Notes: generated by a model from the sequence alone, not told the origin. DNA of 57,608 nt from Streptococcus sp. DD13 (GCF_001578875.1 NZ_KQ969506.1:649189-706796), one strand, 5' to 3'. Positions 44,720 through 56,486 are shown, counted from the first letter of the stretch. A program made the numbers and translations.

Positions 44720-45109
44720 TTACTCTTGCCATCGAATTTCCATCTGATAGCTGGCAAAGGAGACATCCCCCTCCATGGGCAAGAGATCATAATGGAGTTG
44801 CACTTGACCTTCGGCACGCTTCAACTGGTAATGGGATGTTTTCGTCTTCAATTGCTGGAGCCCCATCGGAGTAGGGATCGTCGCCAAGGACTCTTGGTCT
44901 ACACAAAAACGCATCACAGACTTGGGATTGGAAAAACGAGTCATGGATAACTCCTGTTGATTGTATTTGATGACGACTTTTTCTCCGTCTTCATTGTGGT
45001 AAACCAAAAAACAAAACTCATTTTTTTCGAACCATTCTCCCTCATAGGTATGATATACAACTTCCACTTGGTCCCCAATCCTTATTTCATTTTGCAATTG
45101 CAGGTGCAT
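44720..45109 (-). CDS. DUF1934 beta-barrel protein
   Basis: A 129-residue lipocalin-like small protein of the DUF1934/YwiB family. Alternating strands are visible (VEVVYHTYEGEWFEKNEFCF, VVIKYNQQELSMTRFS, VQLHYDLLPMEGDVSFASYQ) and it ends MEIRWQE. The function is unknown. The start has GGAGAGG upstream. Its last bases run close to the riboswitch promoter of the downstream ATPase gene. Confidence 0.85.
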   Translation of the reverse strand: MHLQLQNEIRIGDQVEVVYHTYEGEWFEKNEFCFLVYHNEDGEKVVIKYNQQELSMTRFSNPKSVMRFCVDQESLATIPTPMGLQQLKTKTSHYQLKRAEGQVQLHYDLLPMEGDVSFASYQMEIRWQE

Positions 45110-45231
45110 CCATCCTCTCCTCTCTCTTTTGTTTTATTATAGTATTATTTCGTCTAACATACAATGATAAACTTCAGCCCTTCCTCCCTTGCCGAGACCA
45201 AGGTTTTCGCTAGAAAAAGCGCCTTTACTTT

Positions 45232-45240
45232 TGATATAAT
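45232..45240 (+). promoter_or_regulatory. Extended -10 promoter of the HD hydrolase gene, leaderless configuration
   Basis: TGATATAAT. The hexamer (45235-45240) ends exactly six bases before the ATG at 45247, which puts +1 on the start codon. Confidence 0.65.
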
Positions 45241-45246
45241 AGAGTC

Positions 45247-46548
45247 ATGATTGAAAAAGTATTTCGAGATCCCGTACACAATTATATTCATGTGGATCAA
45301 CCCGTCATTTATGAATTGATTAATACCAAAGAATTCCAACGATTGCGTCGGATCAAACAGTTAGGAACGACCTCCTACACCTTCCATGGGGGAGAGCATA
45401 GCCGTTTTTCCCATTCTCTTGGTGTCTATGAAATTGCACGTCGCATCACCCAAAAATTTGAAAAAGACTATGCCCATCTGTGGGATAGCAGCGAATCCTT
45501 GGTGACCTTAGTGGCTGCTCTCTTACACGACATTGGCCACGGTGCTTATTCACATACCTTTGAAAGACTGTTTGATACAAACCATGAAACCATGACCTGT
45601 GATATTATCCTAAATCCCGAAACAGAAGTCCATCAGGTCCTGCGACGCGTTTCGCCAGCATTTCCGGATATGGTCGCTGCAGTCATCAACCATACTTATC
45701 CGAACAAGCAGGTGGTCCAATTGATATCCAGTCAGATCGATGCCGATCGGATGGACTACCTCTTGCGGGATTCCTTCTTTACAGGCGTAAATTATGGTCA
45801 ATTTGACTTGACACGAATTTTAAGGGTGATTATCCCTACTGAAGATGGGATTGCCTTTAAAGAATCTGGTATGCATGCGGTAGAAGATTACGTCCTCAGT
45901 CGCTATCAGATGTATATGCAGGTCTATTTTCACCCCGCGAGTCGGTCTATGGAAGTCCTCTTACAAAATCTGCTAAACCGAGCTAAGGTCCTCTACCCAG
46001 TAGAAAAAGAGTATTTTGCACTCTCCTCTCCTGGTTTGATTCCATTTTTAGAGCGCTCCTACCAGTTGAGCGATTATCTAGCTCTCGATGACGGCGTGAT
46101 GAATACCTATTTCCAGACTTGGATGACAGGTCCTGATCCCGTTCTTGCCAACCTAGCCGAACGCTACATCAATCGCAAGGTCTTTAAGTCGATCACATTT
46201 TCTAGTCAGAACGAAGAAGACCTGGATCTCTTACGAAATATCGTAGCCAATGTTGGTTTTGACCCTGAGTACTATACAGCCATTCATAAAAACTTCGACC
46301 TCCCTTATGATATTTATCGGCCTGAGGCCAAACACCATCGCACACAGATCGATATATTACGAAAGGACGGTCAGTTGATCGAACTCTCCCAACTATCTCC
46401 TGTCGTCCAATCCTTGTCTGGCACCATTCATGGAGATAGCCGCTTCTACTTCCCGAAAGAGATGTTGTCTGCGACGGATATTTTTGCCAAGGATAGCCGA
46501 GACTTCCTTTCTTATATTCATAACGATCGATTCATCTATGGAGAATGA
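45247..46548 (+). CDS. HD-domain phosphohydrolase (SAMHD1/YwfO-like)
   Basis: A 433-residue metal-dependent hydrolase. The HD motif residues are spread over HSLGVYEIA (about residue 56), LLHDIGHGAYSHTFERLF (about 96-113) and DADRMDYLLRDSFFTG (about 166-181). The start MIEKVFRDPVHNYIHVD is the family's usual N-terminus, so the ATG is secure although no ribosome-binding site exists. Relatives hydrolyse dNTPs or other nucleotides; activity here is not proven. The next gene starts one base after the stop. Confidence 0.9.
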   Translation: MIEKVFRDPVHNYIHVDQPVIYELINTKEFQRLRRIKQLGTTSYTFHGGEHSRFSHSLGVYEIARRITQKFEKDYAHLWDSSESLVTLVAALLHDIGHGAYSHTFERLFDTNHETMTCDIILNPETEVHQVLRRVSPAFPDMVAAVINHTYPNKQVVQLISSQIDADRMDYLLRDSFFTGVNYGQFDLTRILRVIIPTEDGIAFKESGMHAVEDYVLSRYQMYMQVYFHPASRSMEVLLQNLLNRAKVLYPVEKEYFALSSPGLIPFLERSYQLSDYLALDDGVMNTYFQTWMTGPDPVLANLAERYINRKVFKSITFSSQNEEDLDLLRNIVANVGFDPEYYTAIHKNFDLPYDIYRPEAKHHRTQIDILRKDGQLIELSQLSPVVQSLSGTIHGDSRFYFPKEMLSATDIFAKDSRDFLSYIHNDRFIYGE

Positions 46549-46549
46549 T

Positions 46550-47356
46550 ATGCCTATTAAATTAATTGCTATCGATATTGATGGTACCTTATTGAATAGC
46601 CAAAAAGAAATCACACCAGCTGTTTTTGAAGCCATTCAGGAGGCTAAAAAAGCTGGTGTAAAAGTTGTCCTCGCAACAGGACGGCCTCTTTCTGGCATCC
46701 AGAATCTCTTAACCGAACTGCAGTTGAGAGAACCTGGAGACTACGCCATAACTTTTAACGGCGGACTCGTCCTTGACGTCGCAACTGGCGACATCATCAG
46801 TCAGGCAACCTTGACTTATGAAGAGTTTATGGATATTCAGACCATTGCCCAAAAACTCGATATCCCAATGCACGCTTCTACAAAAGAAGGGATCTACACT
46901 GCCAATCGAAACCTTGGGAAATACACCATTTATGAATCCGTTTTGGTGAACGCCCCTATTTTCTATCGCACCACAGAAGAGATGAGAGACATTGAGATCA
47001 TTAAAACCATGCTGGTAGATGAACCGGAAAAACTGGATGCCCTGATCCCTCTCATTCCAGAAGATCTGAAAAAGAGGTTCAACGCTGGTAAATCGGCCGA
47101 TTTTTATTATGAAATCTGTCCTAAGGAAGGAAATAAAGGATATGCGATCCAACAATTGGCCAAAAAACTAGGTCTTTCGATGGACCAAACAATGGCTATT
47201 GGCGATCAAGAAAATGATCGTCCCATGCTAGAAGTAGTTGGACATCCAGTTGTCATGGAAAATGGCAATCCCAAAACCAAAGAAATTGCCAAGTCGATTA
47301 CCAAATCAAATGACGAAGACGGCGTTGCTTACGCCATTAGAAAGTGGGTTCTTTAA
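46550..47356 (+). CDS. HAD-superfamily sugar phosphatase (Cof/YidA type)
   Basis: A 268-residue HAD-IIB hydrolase. Motif I is DIDGTLLNS (nucleophile Asp near residue 9), motif II VLATGRPLSG, motif III NKGYAIQQLAKKLG and motif IV IGDQENDRPMLEVVG. YidA-like enzymes act on small sugar phosphates. The start at 46550 has GGAG six bases upstream. The TAA stop overlaps the ATG of the next gene (TAATG), so the HD, HAD and FemABX genes likely form one operon. Confidence 0.93.
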   Translation: MPIKLIAIDIDGTLLNSQKEITPAVFEAIQEAKKAGVKVVLATGRPLSGIQNLLTELQLREPGDYAITFNGGLVLDVATGDIISQATLTYEEFMDIQTIAQKLDIPMHASTKEGIYTANRNLGKYTIYESVLVNAPIFYRTTEEMRDIEIIKTMLVDEPEKLDALIPLIPEDLKKRFNAGKSADFYYEICPKEGNKGYAIQQLAKKLGLSMDQTMAIGDQENDRPMLEVVGHPVVMENGNPKTKEIAKSITKSNDEDGVAYAIRKWVL

Positions 47357-48570
47357 TGTATCATTATAAACTAGACCTTGATAAAGAGACCTACGACACC
47401 TTCATTGAACAACAGCCGTTGGTCACTGTCTTTCAAAGCAGCAACTGGGCCCAGGTCAAAGAAGAATGGGGAAATGTTCGCCTCGGCATCTATCAGGATG
47501 ACCGACTGGTAGCTGCTGCATCTCTCCTTATTCGTCCCCTCTTACTGGGACGCACCATGATTTATATTCCACGTGGTCCGATCTTAGACTACCAAGACCA
47601 AGACTTGCTGGCCTATGTCCTAAAAACATTGAAGCGACTTGCGAAGACCTACAAGGCCATTTTTATCAAGTTTGACCCCTTCATCCAACGCCAAGTACAA
47701 GCGGGAGGGCAACGAACTGAAAATCCTCTTGCGCAAAATACCATCGACAGTTTACAAAAATTAGGCTGTGATTGGCTAGGCTTGACAACGGATATCACCG
47801 AAAATGTCCAGCCGCGTTTCCAAGCCAACCTTTATGCAACGGATTTTTCTGAGAGCCATTTCTCTAAACGCGTCAGACAGGAACTTCGTACAGCTCGAAA
47901 TAAGGGAATTGATATTCAATATGGTGGCCCAGAGTTGGTGGACGACTTTACAGCTCTCATGAAAAAAACTGAGGCTCGCAAGCAAATCCACCTACGAGGA
48001 CGGGATTACTACCTTAAGATTCTCAATACTTATCCAGGACAGTCCTATATCACCATGGCTAGTCTAGATCTAGCAGTCCGAAGAAAAAATCTAGACCAAC
48101 AATTAGAAAAGGCCCAAACCCATTTAGCTTCCTTAGGTGAAAATGGCCGTCAAAGTAAGATTGATCAAGCACAGAAAGAAATCGATCGTCTCGTAAAAGA
48201 AATTGATTTTCTATCTGAAAAACTAAAAGAAGGAAGAACTGTTATCCCCCTAGCAGCCACCTTATCCGTAGAGTTTGCTCATACGTCCGAAAACATATAC
48301 GCCGGCATGGACGACGACTATCGCCAATACCAAGCTCCTTTGTTGACCTGGTTTGAAACAGCCAAACACGCCTTTGAACGAGGCAATCGTTGGCAAAACA
48401 TGGGCGGGGTAGAAAACAGTTTGGATGGTGGTCTCTACACATTCAAAGCCCGTCTAAATCCTCATATAGAGGAGTACATTGGCGAATTTAACTTGCCAAC
48501 CAGCCCTTTCTACCGATTGACGAACTTAGCTTATACGATTCGCAAGAAAGTACGAAGTCGGAAGTCCTAA
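47356..48570 (+). CDS. FemABX-family aminoacyltransferase (peptidoglycan branch peptide synthesis)
   Basis: A 404-residue enzyme that uses aminoacyl-tRNA to add residues to the stem-peptide lysine of lipid II. It has two GNAT-like halves: the first with VFQSSNWAQVKEEWGN and YIPRGPILDYQ, the second from about residue 170 with SKRVRQELRTARNKGI. A coiled-coil arm (about 237-293, KNLDQQLEKAQTHLASL) is typical of FemX/MurM proteins. The C-terminal signature is RWQNMGGVENSLDGGLYTFK. The donor amino acid cannot be read from sequence. No murMN pair is seen at the metallo-hydrolase locus, where pneumococcus has it. Confidence 0.9.
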   Translation: MYHYKLDLDKETYDTFIEQQPLVTVFQSSNWAQVKEEWGNVRLGIYQDDRLVAAASLLIRPLLLGRTMIYIPRGPILDYQDQDLLAYVLKTLKRLAKTYKAIFIKFDPFIQRQVQAGGQRTENPLAQNTIDSLQKLGCDWLGLTTDITENVQPRFQANLYATDFSESHFSKRVRQELRTARNKGIDIQYGGPELVDDFTALMKKTEARKQIHLRGRDYYLKILNTYPGQSYITMASLDLAVRRKNLDQQLEKAQTHLASLGENGRQSKIDQAQKEIDRLVKEIDFLSEKLKEGRTVIPLAATLSVEFAHTSENIYAGMDDDYRQYQAPLLTWFETAKHAFERGNRWQNMGGVENSLDGGLYTFKARLNPHIEEYIGEFNLPTSPFYRLTNLAYTIRKKVRSRKS

Positions 48571-48655
48571 GAGGAGACGAGCATCATCTCGTGCGGAAGA
48601 TATTGGAAGCTTAGCAAATCTTCCAAAGAACCTCACCCCCTTCCATCAAAACAAA

Positions 48656-48786
48656 TGAGAGTGGGACAGAAATCGGTCATTCGTTAGAAGTCGATTTCGT
48701 CGTCCCACCTCCACTCAACCACTGCATCTTGCTCGACAATCCAAAAACAATTGAGAGGCTAGGACTTTTGTCCCAGCCTCTTTTTA
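48656..48786 (+). repeat. Intergenic repeat element, copy B (internally deleted)
   Basis: Same family as the copies at 12599 and 49662. It keeps the first hairpin (GTGGGACAGAAATCGG with CGATTTCGTCGTCCCACCTC) and the final terminator stem (GAGAGGCTAGGAC, GTCCCAGCCTC, TTTTT). It lacks about 51 bases of the central hairpin, joining CCACCTCC directly to ACTCAACCACTG. It lies between the converging FemABX and tpiA genes. Confidence 0.85.
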
Positions 48787-48800
48787 ATGACTTCATATTC

Positions 48801-49576
<776 letters not shown>

Positions 49577-49661
49577 TTACTTGATCATTATATCACATTT
49601 GGACAAATCTTTCTAGCGCTTTATGACGCTTCTCTGTCCTGATGGTTCGTAAATCAAAAAA

Positions 49662-49845
49662 GAGAGTGGGACAGAAATCGGTCATTCGGTAGAATGCGAT
49701 TTCGTCGTCCCACCTCCGCACAGTTGAGTAGGGCTGTAATAGCTGATGAAATCAGCCTAGTAGAGCCCACTCAACCACTGCGTTTTGCTCGACAATCCAA
49801 AAAAAAATTGAGAGGCTAGGACTTTTGTCCCAACCTCTCTTTTGT
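49662..49845 (+). repeat. Intergenic repeat element, copy C (full length)
   Basis: Full copy in the same orientation as B: first hairpin, central hairpin (GTTGAGTAGGGCT against AGCCCACTCAAC), then GAGAGGCTAGGAC and GTCCCAACCTCTC with T runs on both sides. It lies between tuf and tpiA, both on the minus strand, and could end the tuf transcript: on that strand the hairpin is followed by nine Ts. Confidence 0.85.
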
Positions 49846-49880
49846 CTGATTATAATTGTTAATTTGGGAACTTAATCGAA

Positions 49881-51077
<1,197 letters not shown>

Positions 51078-51098
51078 TTTGGTAAAAGCCTCCAATAA

Positions 51099-51126
51099 AA
51101 TATATTTTATAGATAGACAGTGTCAA
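51099..51126 (-). promoter_or_regulatory. tuf promoter
   Basis: TTGACA (51121-51126) and TATATT (51099-51104) are 16 bases apart on the minus strand, close upstream of the GGAGG site. A second possible -10 (TGTTAGAAT) lies further upstream. Confidence 0.65.
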
Positions 51127-51164
51127 CACAGTTTATCTTTACCTTACTATTCTAACAAATTCCA

Positions 51165-51296
51165 TTAGAATTGCAAGCTTTTTCTATTTAATTTCTCAGG
51201 ATTCTCTTCTTCAAGAGCTAAATCAGTCTGTGACTGCACTTTCTCATGGATTTCATAAGAGATGAAACCGCCATTGCTCTTGTTTCTTGGAATCAT
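51165..51296 (-). CDS. Possible 43-residue protein between ppc and tuf
   Basis: An ATG one base after the ppc stop opens a 43-codon frame (MIPRNKSNGGFISYEIHE, then DLALEEENPEKLNRKSLQF). The composition is hydrophilic and looks coding, but there is no strong ribosome-binding site and I know no family. Translation could be coupled to ppc termination. It covers most of the 220-base gap and has no competing terminator hairpin. Confidence 0.3.
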   Translation of the reverse strand: MIPRNKSNGGFISYEIHEKVQSQTDLALEEENPEKLNRKSLQF

Positions 51297-51297
51297 C

Positions 51298-54033
51298 TTA
51301 TCCAGAATTCCGAAGACCTGTAGCTACACCATTGATGGTGATATGGATAAAGTTTTCTAATCCATCCGTTATCTGACCGGTACGAAGACGATGGATGAGT
51401 TCGATTTGAATATAATTTAGTACATTAAAGTAAGGGAGACGATAGGCCAAGCTTTCCCTTAGAGACGGCAAGTCTTCTATCAGTTCCTCGTGTTGTTCAA
51501 TTGACAAAATAATATCTTTTGTTAATTGCCATTCATCTAAGATGGTATAAAAGACTTCTTTTAATTGCGGGTCTGAACACAATTTGGCATATTCAAAGGC
51601 GATATTCATATTGGACTTGGACAAAACCATGTCTACATTGGACAATAAGGAACGGAAAAACGGCCAACTCTGATACATCTTTTGCAACTTCTCAAGATTT
51701 TCGGGGGCTGCGTCGATATATTGTTTGAAACTAGAACCAACTCCGTACCATCCTGGAAGCATGATTCGATTTTGAGACCATGAAAAGACCCATGGAATAG
51801 CTCGTAAGCCTGAAATTTCTGTAATCGTCTTTCGAGCAGCTGGACGTGAACCAATATTGAGACTAGATACTTCTCGGATAGGGCTTGCTGTAAAGAAATA
51901 ATCATAAAAATAAGGATTTCCAAAAACAAGACTTCGGTAAATTTCATAGGAGTTGCCAACGATTTCATCCATGGTAGCGCGGAATCCTTCAATTTCATCT
52001 GGATCTGTAATCATATTGCTGACCATTCGATTCATCGTCGCTGACACGAGCATTTCCAGGTGATAATAAGCCGCATCTTTATTGCCATACTTATTGCCGA
52101 TCACTTCTCCTTGTTCTGTCAAACGGATGCGGTCCCGAATGGAGTCAAACGGCTGGGAAGTAATGGCATCGTATGATGGGCCGCCTCCTCGCCCGACTGT
52201 TCCTCCGCGTCCATGGAAGAAGGTGATTTTAACTCCAAACTCTTGGCCAATCTTTGTTAACTCATTTTGAGCCTTGTAGAGAGTCCAACCTGACGCCAAA
52301 TACCCCCCGTCTTTATTCGAATCGGAATAGCCCAGCATAATTTCTTGGTAATGATGATTGCTAGCAATCCAAGCTTTTACTACGTCGTAGTCTAAGTACT
52401 GGCGCATAATTTCTCTCGAATGCTCTAAATCCTCAATCGTCTCAAATAACGGGACAATTTGAACACGAGCTTGATCTTGATTTACTAGTCCAACTTCTTT
52501 TAGAAGAATTGCCAGCTCAAACAAATCAGAGACACTTTCGGTATGGGAGACAATGTGTTGTTTAATCACATCTTCCCCTAGCTTATCTTTGAGTACCCGT
52601 GCTGTCTGAAATATTGCCAGTTCTGTTTGTAACTGTTCTGATTTGGGTACATGGGTGGATGAAAGAGTCCTAGGATCCTCCGTCAATTCCTTTAAGAGAA
52701 GACGAATCTTATCTTCTTCAGAGAGACTGCTATAATCTTCCTCAATATTTGCCCCCCTTAAAAGTTCTGCTACACAGGATTCTAATACACTTGAGTCTTG
52801 GCGCATGTCAATCGACGCAAGATAAAAACCAAAAATATCTACTGCTTGCAGTAATTCTGCCAAATCACCAGCTATTAAGTCCTCATTCCCGTTTTCCATC
52901 AAGGATTCGGTAATCACTAACAGGTCAGCCTTAAATTCCTGAGCGGATGCATACGCACGAATCGTCGCCTTACTTTCGCTTTGGTGAGAACCCTTCGTCT
53001 TAGCCTCCTCCAAATGAGAAAGATCTTCCAAGGTCTCATTCACTCTAGACTGGATATACCGAAAGGCCCTGCGGTAAGGTTCATTTTCCCGGTAGACCGA
53101 TTGATCATCTGAGTCTTCCGCCATTTTGAGCACTCCGGGAGAAAGAGTAGACAGTGCAGTCGATAGCGAGAAGGTGCGGTAGAGTCCTCCCAGTTTTTCT
53201 ATATAGTAATTGAGAATAACCGTACTCTGTACAGTCGCTGAAAGTTTTAAGGTATCCGCCGTTACGAAAGGATTGCCATCTCGGTCTCCCCCAATCCACA
53301 TCCCCATCGTAATAGGTTTTGGATTGTCCAGGTAAATCCCTTTTTCCTCAGCCAGTTCCTTGTACTGGCTGGTTAATTTCGTAATGGCCTTAATCAACGA
53401 ACTATTATAGTATTCCATAACATTCGTGATCTCATTGCGAACCTTTAACTTTCGCTCACGAATGATATCCGTTTGCATCATGATTTCGATATTGCGCAAG
53501 AGATCTTTTCGCCATTTTTTTTCATTGACAAGACCCGACTTAACATCCCGATATTTTCGTAGGAGATCGTGGATATTATTGGTCAAATCAAGCATAGTCT
53601 TCCGTTGAACTTGCGTTGGATGAGCCGTTAAGACAGGGACAACATTCAAGTGTTCCAGAAGATAGGGAGCATCTTCTCGCTTGGCCACGAGTTCAATAGT
53701 CGTAGATAATTTCCCTAAATAATCTTGTTCTGTATTGTTTTGGCGGTTGATCTCATAGGCTAAATCCACATCCTCCGAGATATTGATCAACAAGGGGAGG
53801 ATGGAAAAATAACGAGAGATATAGCCCAGTTCTCGATTGCTCGATTCTTTGATAATGCTGAGGATTTGTTGGTAGTGATCCTCTTTTGCCAGTTCTGATA
53901 GGGTTTCAATCTTTTGAACAGTCTCTTCTGTCAGAATCTTGCGTGCAACATGGTTGAGCGTTTCTTGGAGAATCGTGATTTCCTCTGCTACGGTCTGCTT
54001 GTTACTGAAATTTTCTAATTTTTCAATCGACAT
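51298..54033 (-). CDS. ppc: Phosphoenolpyruvate carboxylase
   Basis: A 911-residue enzyme that fixes bicarbonate onto PEP to give oxaloacetate, supplying aspartate in bacteria with an incomplete TCA cycle. The active-site segments are [13 protein letters not shown] (catalytic His, about residue 135), [36 protein letters not shown], and [19 protein letters not shown]. It ends LRNSG. I chose the start at 54033 ([14 protein letters not shown]) because GAGG lies six bases upstream and homologues start there. ftsW lies directly upstream, as in pneumococcus. The product oxaloacetate feeds AspB, also in this window. Confidence 0.97.
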   Translation of the reverse strand: MSIEKLENFSNKQTVAEEITILQETLNHVARKILTEETVQKIETLSELAKEDHYQQILSIIKESSNRELGYISRYFSILPLLINISEDVDLAYEINRQNNTEQDYLGKLSTTIELVAKREDAPYLLEHLNVVPVLTAHPTQVQRKTMLDLTNNIHDLLRKYRDVKSGLVNEKKWRKDLLRNIEIMMQTDIIRERKLKVRNEITNVMEYYNSSLIKAITKLTSQYKELAEEKGIYLDNPKPITMGMWIGGDRDGNPFVTADTLKLSATVQSTVILNYYIEKLGGLYRTFSLSTALSTLSPGVLKMAEDSDDQSVYRENEPYRRAFRYIQSRVNETLEDLSHLEEAKTKGSHQSESKATIRAYASAQEFKADLLVITESLMENGNEDLIAGDLAELLQAVDIFGFYLASIDMRQDSSVLESCVAELLRGANIEEDYSSLSEEDKIRLLLKELTEDPRTLSSTHVPKSEQLQTELAIFQTARVLKDKLGEDVIKQHIVSHTESVSDLFELAILLKEVGLVNQDQARVQIVPLFETIEDLEHSREIMRQYLDYDVVKAWIASNHHYQEIMLGYSDSNKDGGYLASGWTLYKAQNELTKIGQEFGVKITFFHGRGGTVGRGGGPSYDAITSQPFDSIRDRIRLTEQGEVIGNKYGNKDAAYYHLEMLVSATMNRMVSNMITDPDEIEGFRATMDEIVGNSYEIYRSLVFGNPYFYDYFFTASPIREVSSLNIGSRPAARKTITEISGLRAIPWVFSWSQNRIMLPGWYGVGSSFKQYIDAAPENLEKLQKMYQSWPFFRSLLSNVDMVLSKSNMNIAFEYAKLCSDPQLKEVFYTILDEWQLTKDIILSIEQHEELIEDLPSLRESLAYRLPYFNVLNYIQIELIHRLRTGQITDGLENFIHITINGVATGLRNSG

Positions 54034-54066
54034 AATTTTCCTCATTTCCCTTTAAGAACTCGCTGG

Positions 54067-55299
54067 TTATCCTACTCTATGTCCAAATTCAAGTTCTCGT
54101 TGCAATTGATCCCGTTTCTCATTGGCATCAATATTTAACACAAAGCCAATCGCGATGGAGATAATCAACAAGCTACTGCCTCCTTGCGAAATAAAGGGGA
54201 AGGTAACCCCTGTTGCAGGAATCAATCCCGAAATTCCACCGATATTCACAAAGGTCTGAATCAAAAGCATCCCTGCTACCCCTAGCGCCATCATCGCGTT
54301 GAATGGATTTCGGGCTCGAATCCCAACGATGATGATTCGCAGGATTAAAAAGAAGAGGATGGCTAAGATGAGACTGGCTCCGATCAATCCTAACTCTTCA
54401 ATCGTGATGGAAAAAGCAAAGTCAGTATGAGCTTCTGGCAAGTAGCCATTTTTTTCAACTGAATTGCCCAATCCACGACCAAACCAACCTCCGTTACTCA
54501 TCGCATAGTAAGAATGTGATAGCTGTAGACCGGAGCTTGTTTGATTGACAAAAGGATTGTAAAAGGCTTCAAAACGCTTCGCCACATAACCAAAAACAGG
54601 AATACGCTCCACCACTTTGACACCTAAGATGGAAATGGAACCCAAAACAATCGTTGAAATTCCAACAACAGCTCCTAAAATCACCGAGAACCACCTATGA
54701 CCGACACCACTGACGGATACCATAATCAATATGGTCAAGGCAATAATCGTCGCATTTCCCAAATCGGGGAGAGAAGCAACTAGTAGTAATAAGATGAGAC
54801 TGACCAGGCGCCAATCATTGACTCTATTTGGAATCCAACGCCCCTTGGTCAAGGCCTGGTAATCATAGATCGAAATATCTTTTTGAATAGCTGAGAATTT
54901 ATACGCCAGAAACCAAACTATAATGAGTTTCAGATATTCTGCAGGTTGCATGGTGAAGGCTCCAAAACTGATCCAGCCGTATGCCCCGTTTACCGGAGTA
55001 AAAAAGCGAGAAGCAATCAGTAAGAGAATTTCCACCAAAATGGCAACATTTACAACCCTTGCTCTTCGTAAAAAACTAAGGCGCATCCGATAAATGATAA
55101 AAATACCAATTAAACTCACTCCCCAAAATGCTGCCTGGGTCACAAAGGAACGTTCTGCACTTCTACCTGCTCGAATCTGGACCGCACTAGTGGTTGAATA
55201 AACCATGATTAAGCCGATAATGGACAAAATCAGATAGGGAATCAAGATGGAGTAGTTTAAAAAATGTCGTTTGTCAATCTGTTTCAGTTGGTTATCCAT
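54067..55299 (-). CDS. ftsW: SEDS-family peptidoglycan glycosyltransferase FtsW
   Basis: A 410-residue membrane protein with about ten helices. SEDS landmarks are GAYGWISFGAFTMQPAEYLKL (quoted in part), LPDLGNATIIALT, YYAMSNGGWFGRGLGNS, PEAHTDFAFSITIEELG (with the conserved Asp) and PFISQGGSSLL. FtsW polymerises septal peptidoglycan with a class b PBP. Position next to ppc matches pneumococcal ftsW rather than rodA. Confidence 0.94.
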   Translation of the reverse strand: MDNQLKQIDKRHFLNYSILIPYLILSIIGLIMVYSTTSAVQIRAGRSAERSFVTQAAFWGVSLIGIFIIYRMRLSFLRRARVVNVAILVEILLLIASRFFTPVNGAYGWISFGAFTMQPAEYLKLIIVWFLAYKFSAIQKDISIYDYQALTKGRWIPNRVNDWRLVSLILLLLVASLPDLGNATIIALTILIMVSVSGVGHRWFSVILGAVVGISTIVLGSISILGVKVVERIPVFGYVAKRFEAFYNPFVNQTSSGLQLSHSYYAMSNGGWFGRGLGNSVEKNGYLPEAHTDFAFSITIEELGLIGASLILAILFFLILRIIIVGIRARNPFNAMMALGVAGMLLIQTFVNIGGISGLIPATGVTFPFISQGGSSLLIISIAIGFVLNIDANEKRDQLQRELEFGHRVG

Positions 55300-55445
55300 G
55301 CTCTCTCTCTCACAATTTCTCTTTCATCTAACTTGGCTACTTCTACTTCGGATATAGCCTCGTTCCATTATATCATAGTTCGACTGTCCTATCTAATCAA
55401 ATCCGCGTATTTGATCCGAAAGATCGGATTCTCCTTATGGCATAG

Positions 55446-55470
55446 AAAAAGCGCCTTTCGGCACCTTTTT
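55446..55470. terminator. Terminator after the DUF4430 gene
   Basis: AAAAAGCGCC and GGCACCTTTTT form a stem with a TTTC loop; T runs occur on both strands. It abuts the minus-strand stop at 55469. Confidence 0.75.
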
Positions 55471-55875
55471 AATACTTTTCTTGATAAAATTGAACCGTAT
55501 CTCCATTCTTGAGTACGAAATCTTTCGCTCCAACAGAGGCCATCTCATTGTTGACTTTATACATCCAGTAAATCCCCTTGTCTTTATCCTGGCTAACACC
55601 ATTAATAGAAGTAATCAGACCATTTTCCTCCACAATGGTAAAATGAGCCTTTAAAACCTCCATCAGGGATTGCCCTTCTTCAAATTCAACATCTGTCTTG
55701 GTTTCTTTTTTCTCGTAGTCCGTCACAGTAATCGTAGCTTTCAATAGGCTCTGACTAGTAGAATGACTGGTCACCGACTCCTTGCTAGAAGCTTGTGTTT
55801 GGTCAGTCGTCTGACTGCAGGCTGACAAGGACACGACAGCTAACAAACTAAGTAAAAAAAGGATTGTTTTTTCAT
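55469..55875 (-). pseudogene. DUF4430 lipoprotein, frameshifted within the signal peptide in this sequence
   Basis: The ATG at 55875 overlaps the upstream stop (ATGA), has GGAG nine bases upstream and begins MKK, but an A6 run (T6 at 55867-55872, plus) takes it out of frame. One added A gives a clean lipoprotein signal, MKKTILFLLSLLAVVSLSAC, joined to the intact domain. The mature part has a Ser/Thr linker and a DUF4430 domain (about 75 residues: GQSLMEVLKAHF, INGVSQDKDKGIYWMYKVN, LKNGDTVQFYQEKY), related to the C-terminal domain of transcobalamin. It probably captures a solute for the adjacent S component. A longer frame from 55948 lies inside the previous gene and lacks a proper signal. Confidence 0.82.
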
Positions 55876-56384
55876 TGATAAAATCTCCTAAAAATGCTTT
55901 TAATAAATGGGTAGAACAAAAAGGTCGAAACACCATGATAGGTGTCAAAAGGGATGTTTCCTAGCAGATAGACAGGCAAGGGAATTTGCCAATAAATTGA
56001 ATCAGGTAGGGCGATAACACCCCCATAGAGATAGGGAAGCAAACCTGCAATCACCATCTGAATCAGTGTATTTTTGCTAGTATCCGCATGAAGTTTTACA
56101 GCGAGTAATTGCCAAACTCCCAAGACTAGCCCAAAAGAGACAATCTGCCATAAAACGATCACTCCAAATCCTAGATAAAAACTAGTGATCAGCATGGTGA
56201 TGGCCATCACCCAAAAACTGGGCCAATAGCCCATGTAAAGACCTGTCACCAGAAAAATAGCCGTGATGGGTTTAATATTCGGATAAGGGGCAAATACCTG
56301 CCTAGAGACAATTGCTAGGGCAGCTAACATCGCAATTTGGGTCAGGTACTGAAGAGACCTTAGCTGTTGCTTCTGTTTTTTCAT
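55872..56384 (-). CDS. ECF-type transporter S component
   Basis: A 170-residue hydrophobic protein with about five or six helices (YLTQIAMLAALAIVSRQVFAP, ITAIFLVTGLYMGYWPSFWV, and others). The N-terminal basic residues before the first helix, small size, and PNIKPITAIFLV segment suit ECF S components that share the general EcfAAT module. It is coupled by ATGA overlap to a DUF4430 lipoprotein. A corrinoid or similar cofactor is a reasonable guess from the DUF4430 link, but the ligand cannot be read from the sequence. No EcfA or EcfT genes are nearby. Confidence 0.72.
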   Translation of the reverse strand: MKKQKQQLRSLQYLTQIAMLAALAIVSRQVFAPYPNIKPITAIFLVTGLYMGYWPSFWVMAITMLITSFYLGFGVIVLWQIVSFGLVLGVWQLLAVKLHADTSKNTLIQMVIAGLLPYLYGGVIALPDSIYWQIPLPVYLLGNIPFDTYHGVSTFLFYPFIKSIFRRFYQ

Positions 56385-56473
56385 ACTTCTTTAAGCTATC
56401 TCAAAAAGAGCTAGAAGTCAAGAAAAATTTTCTATTCAGGGCTTCTTTATTGACTTTTAAAAGGTTTTTAAGG

Positions 56474-56479
56474 TAAAAT
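56474..56479 (+). promoter_or_regulatory. -10 box of the GH25 gene, near-leaderless
   Basis: TAAAAT ends seven bases before the ATG at 56487. TTGACT lies 18 bases upstream (56450-56455). No ribosome-binding site lies between the -10 and the ATG. Confidence 0.55.
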
Positions 56480-56486
56480 AAAACGG

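Noticed and set aside
44536..44817. N-terminal extension of the P-type ATPase frame
   Set aside because: It reads through a riboswitch and terminator; the MAKEQKR start has a good ribosome-binding site and matches homologues.
46709..47155. 148-codon frame antisense to the HAD phosphatase
   Set aside because: The sense frame has all four HAD motifs; the antisense frame is a codon-bias shadow.
55876..55948. Extended start for the DUF4430 protein at 55948
   Set aside because: It overlaps the S component gene and gives an unnatural 27-residue lead before the signal peptide. The ATGA overlap and GGAG support a start at 55875 with a one-base loss.
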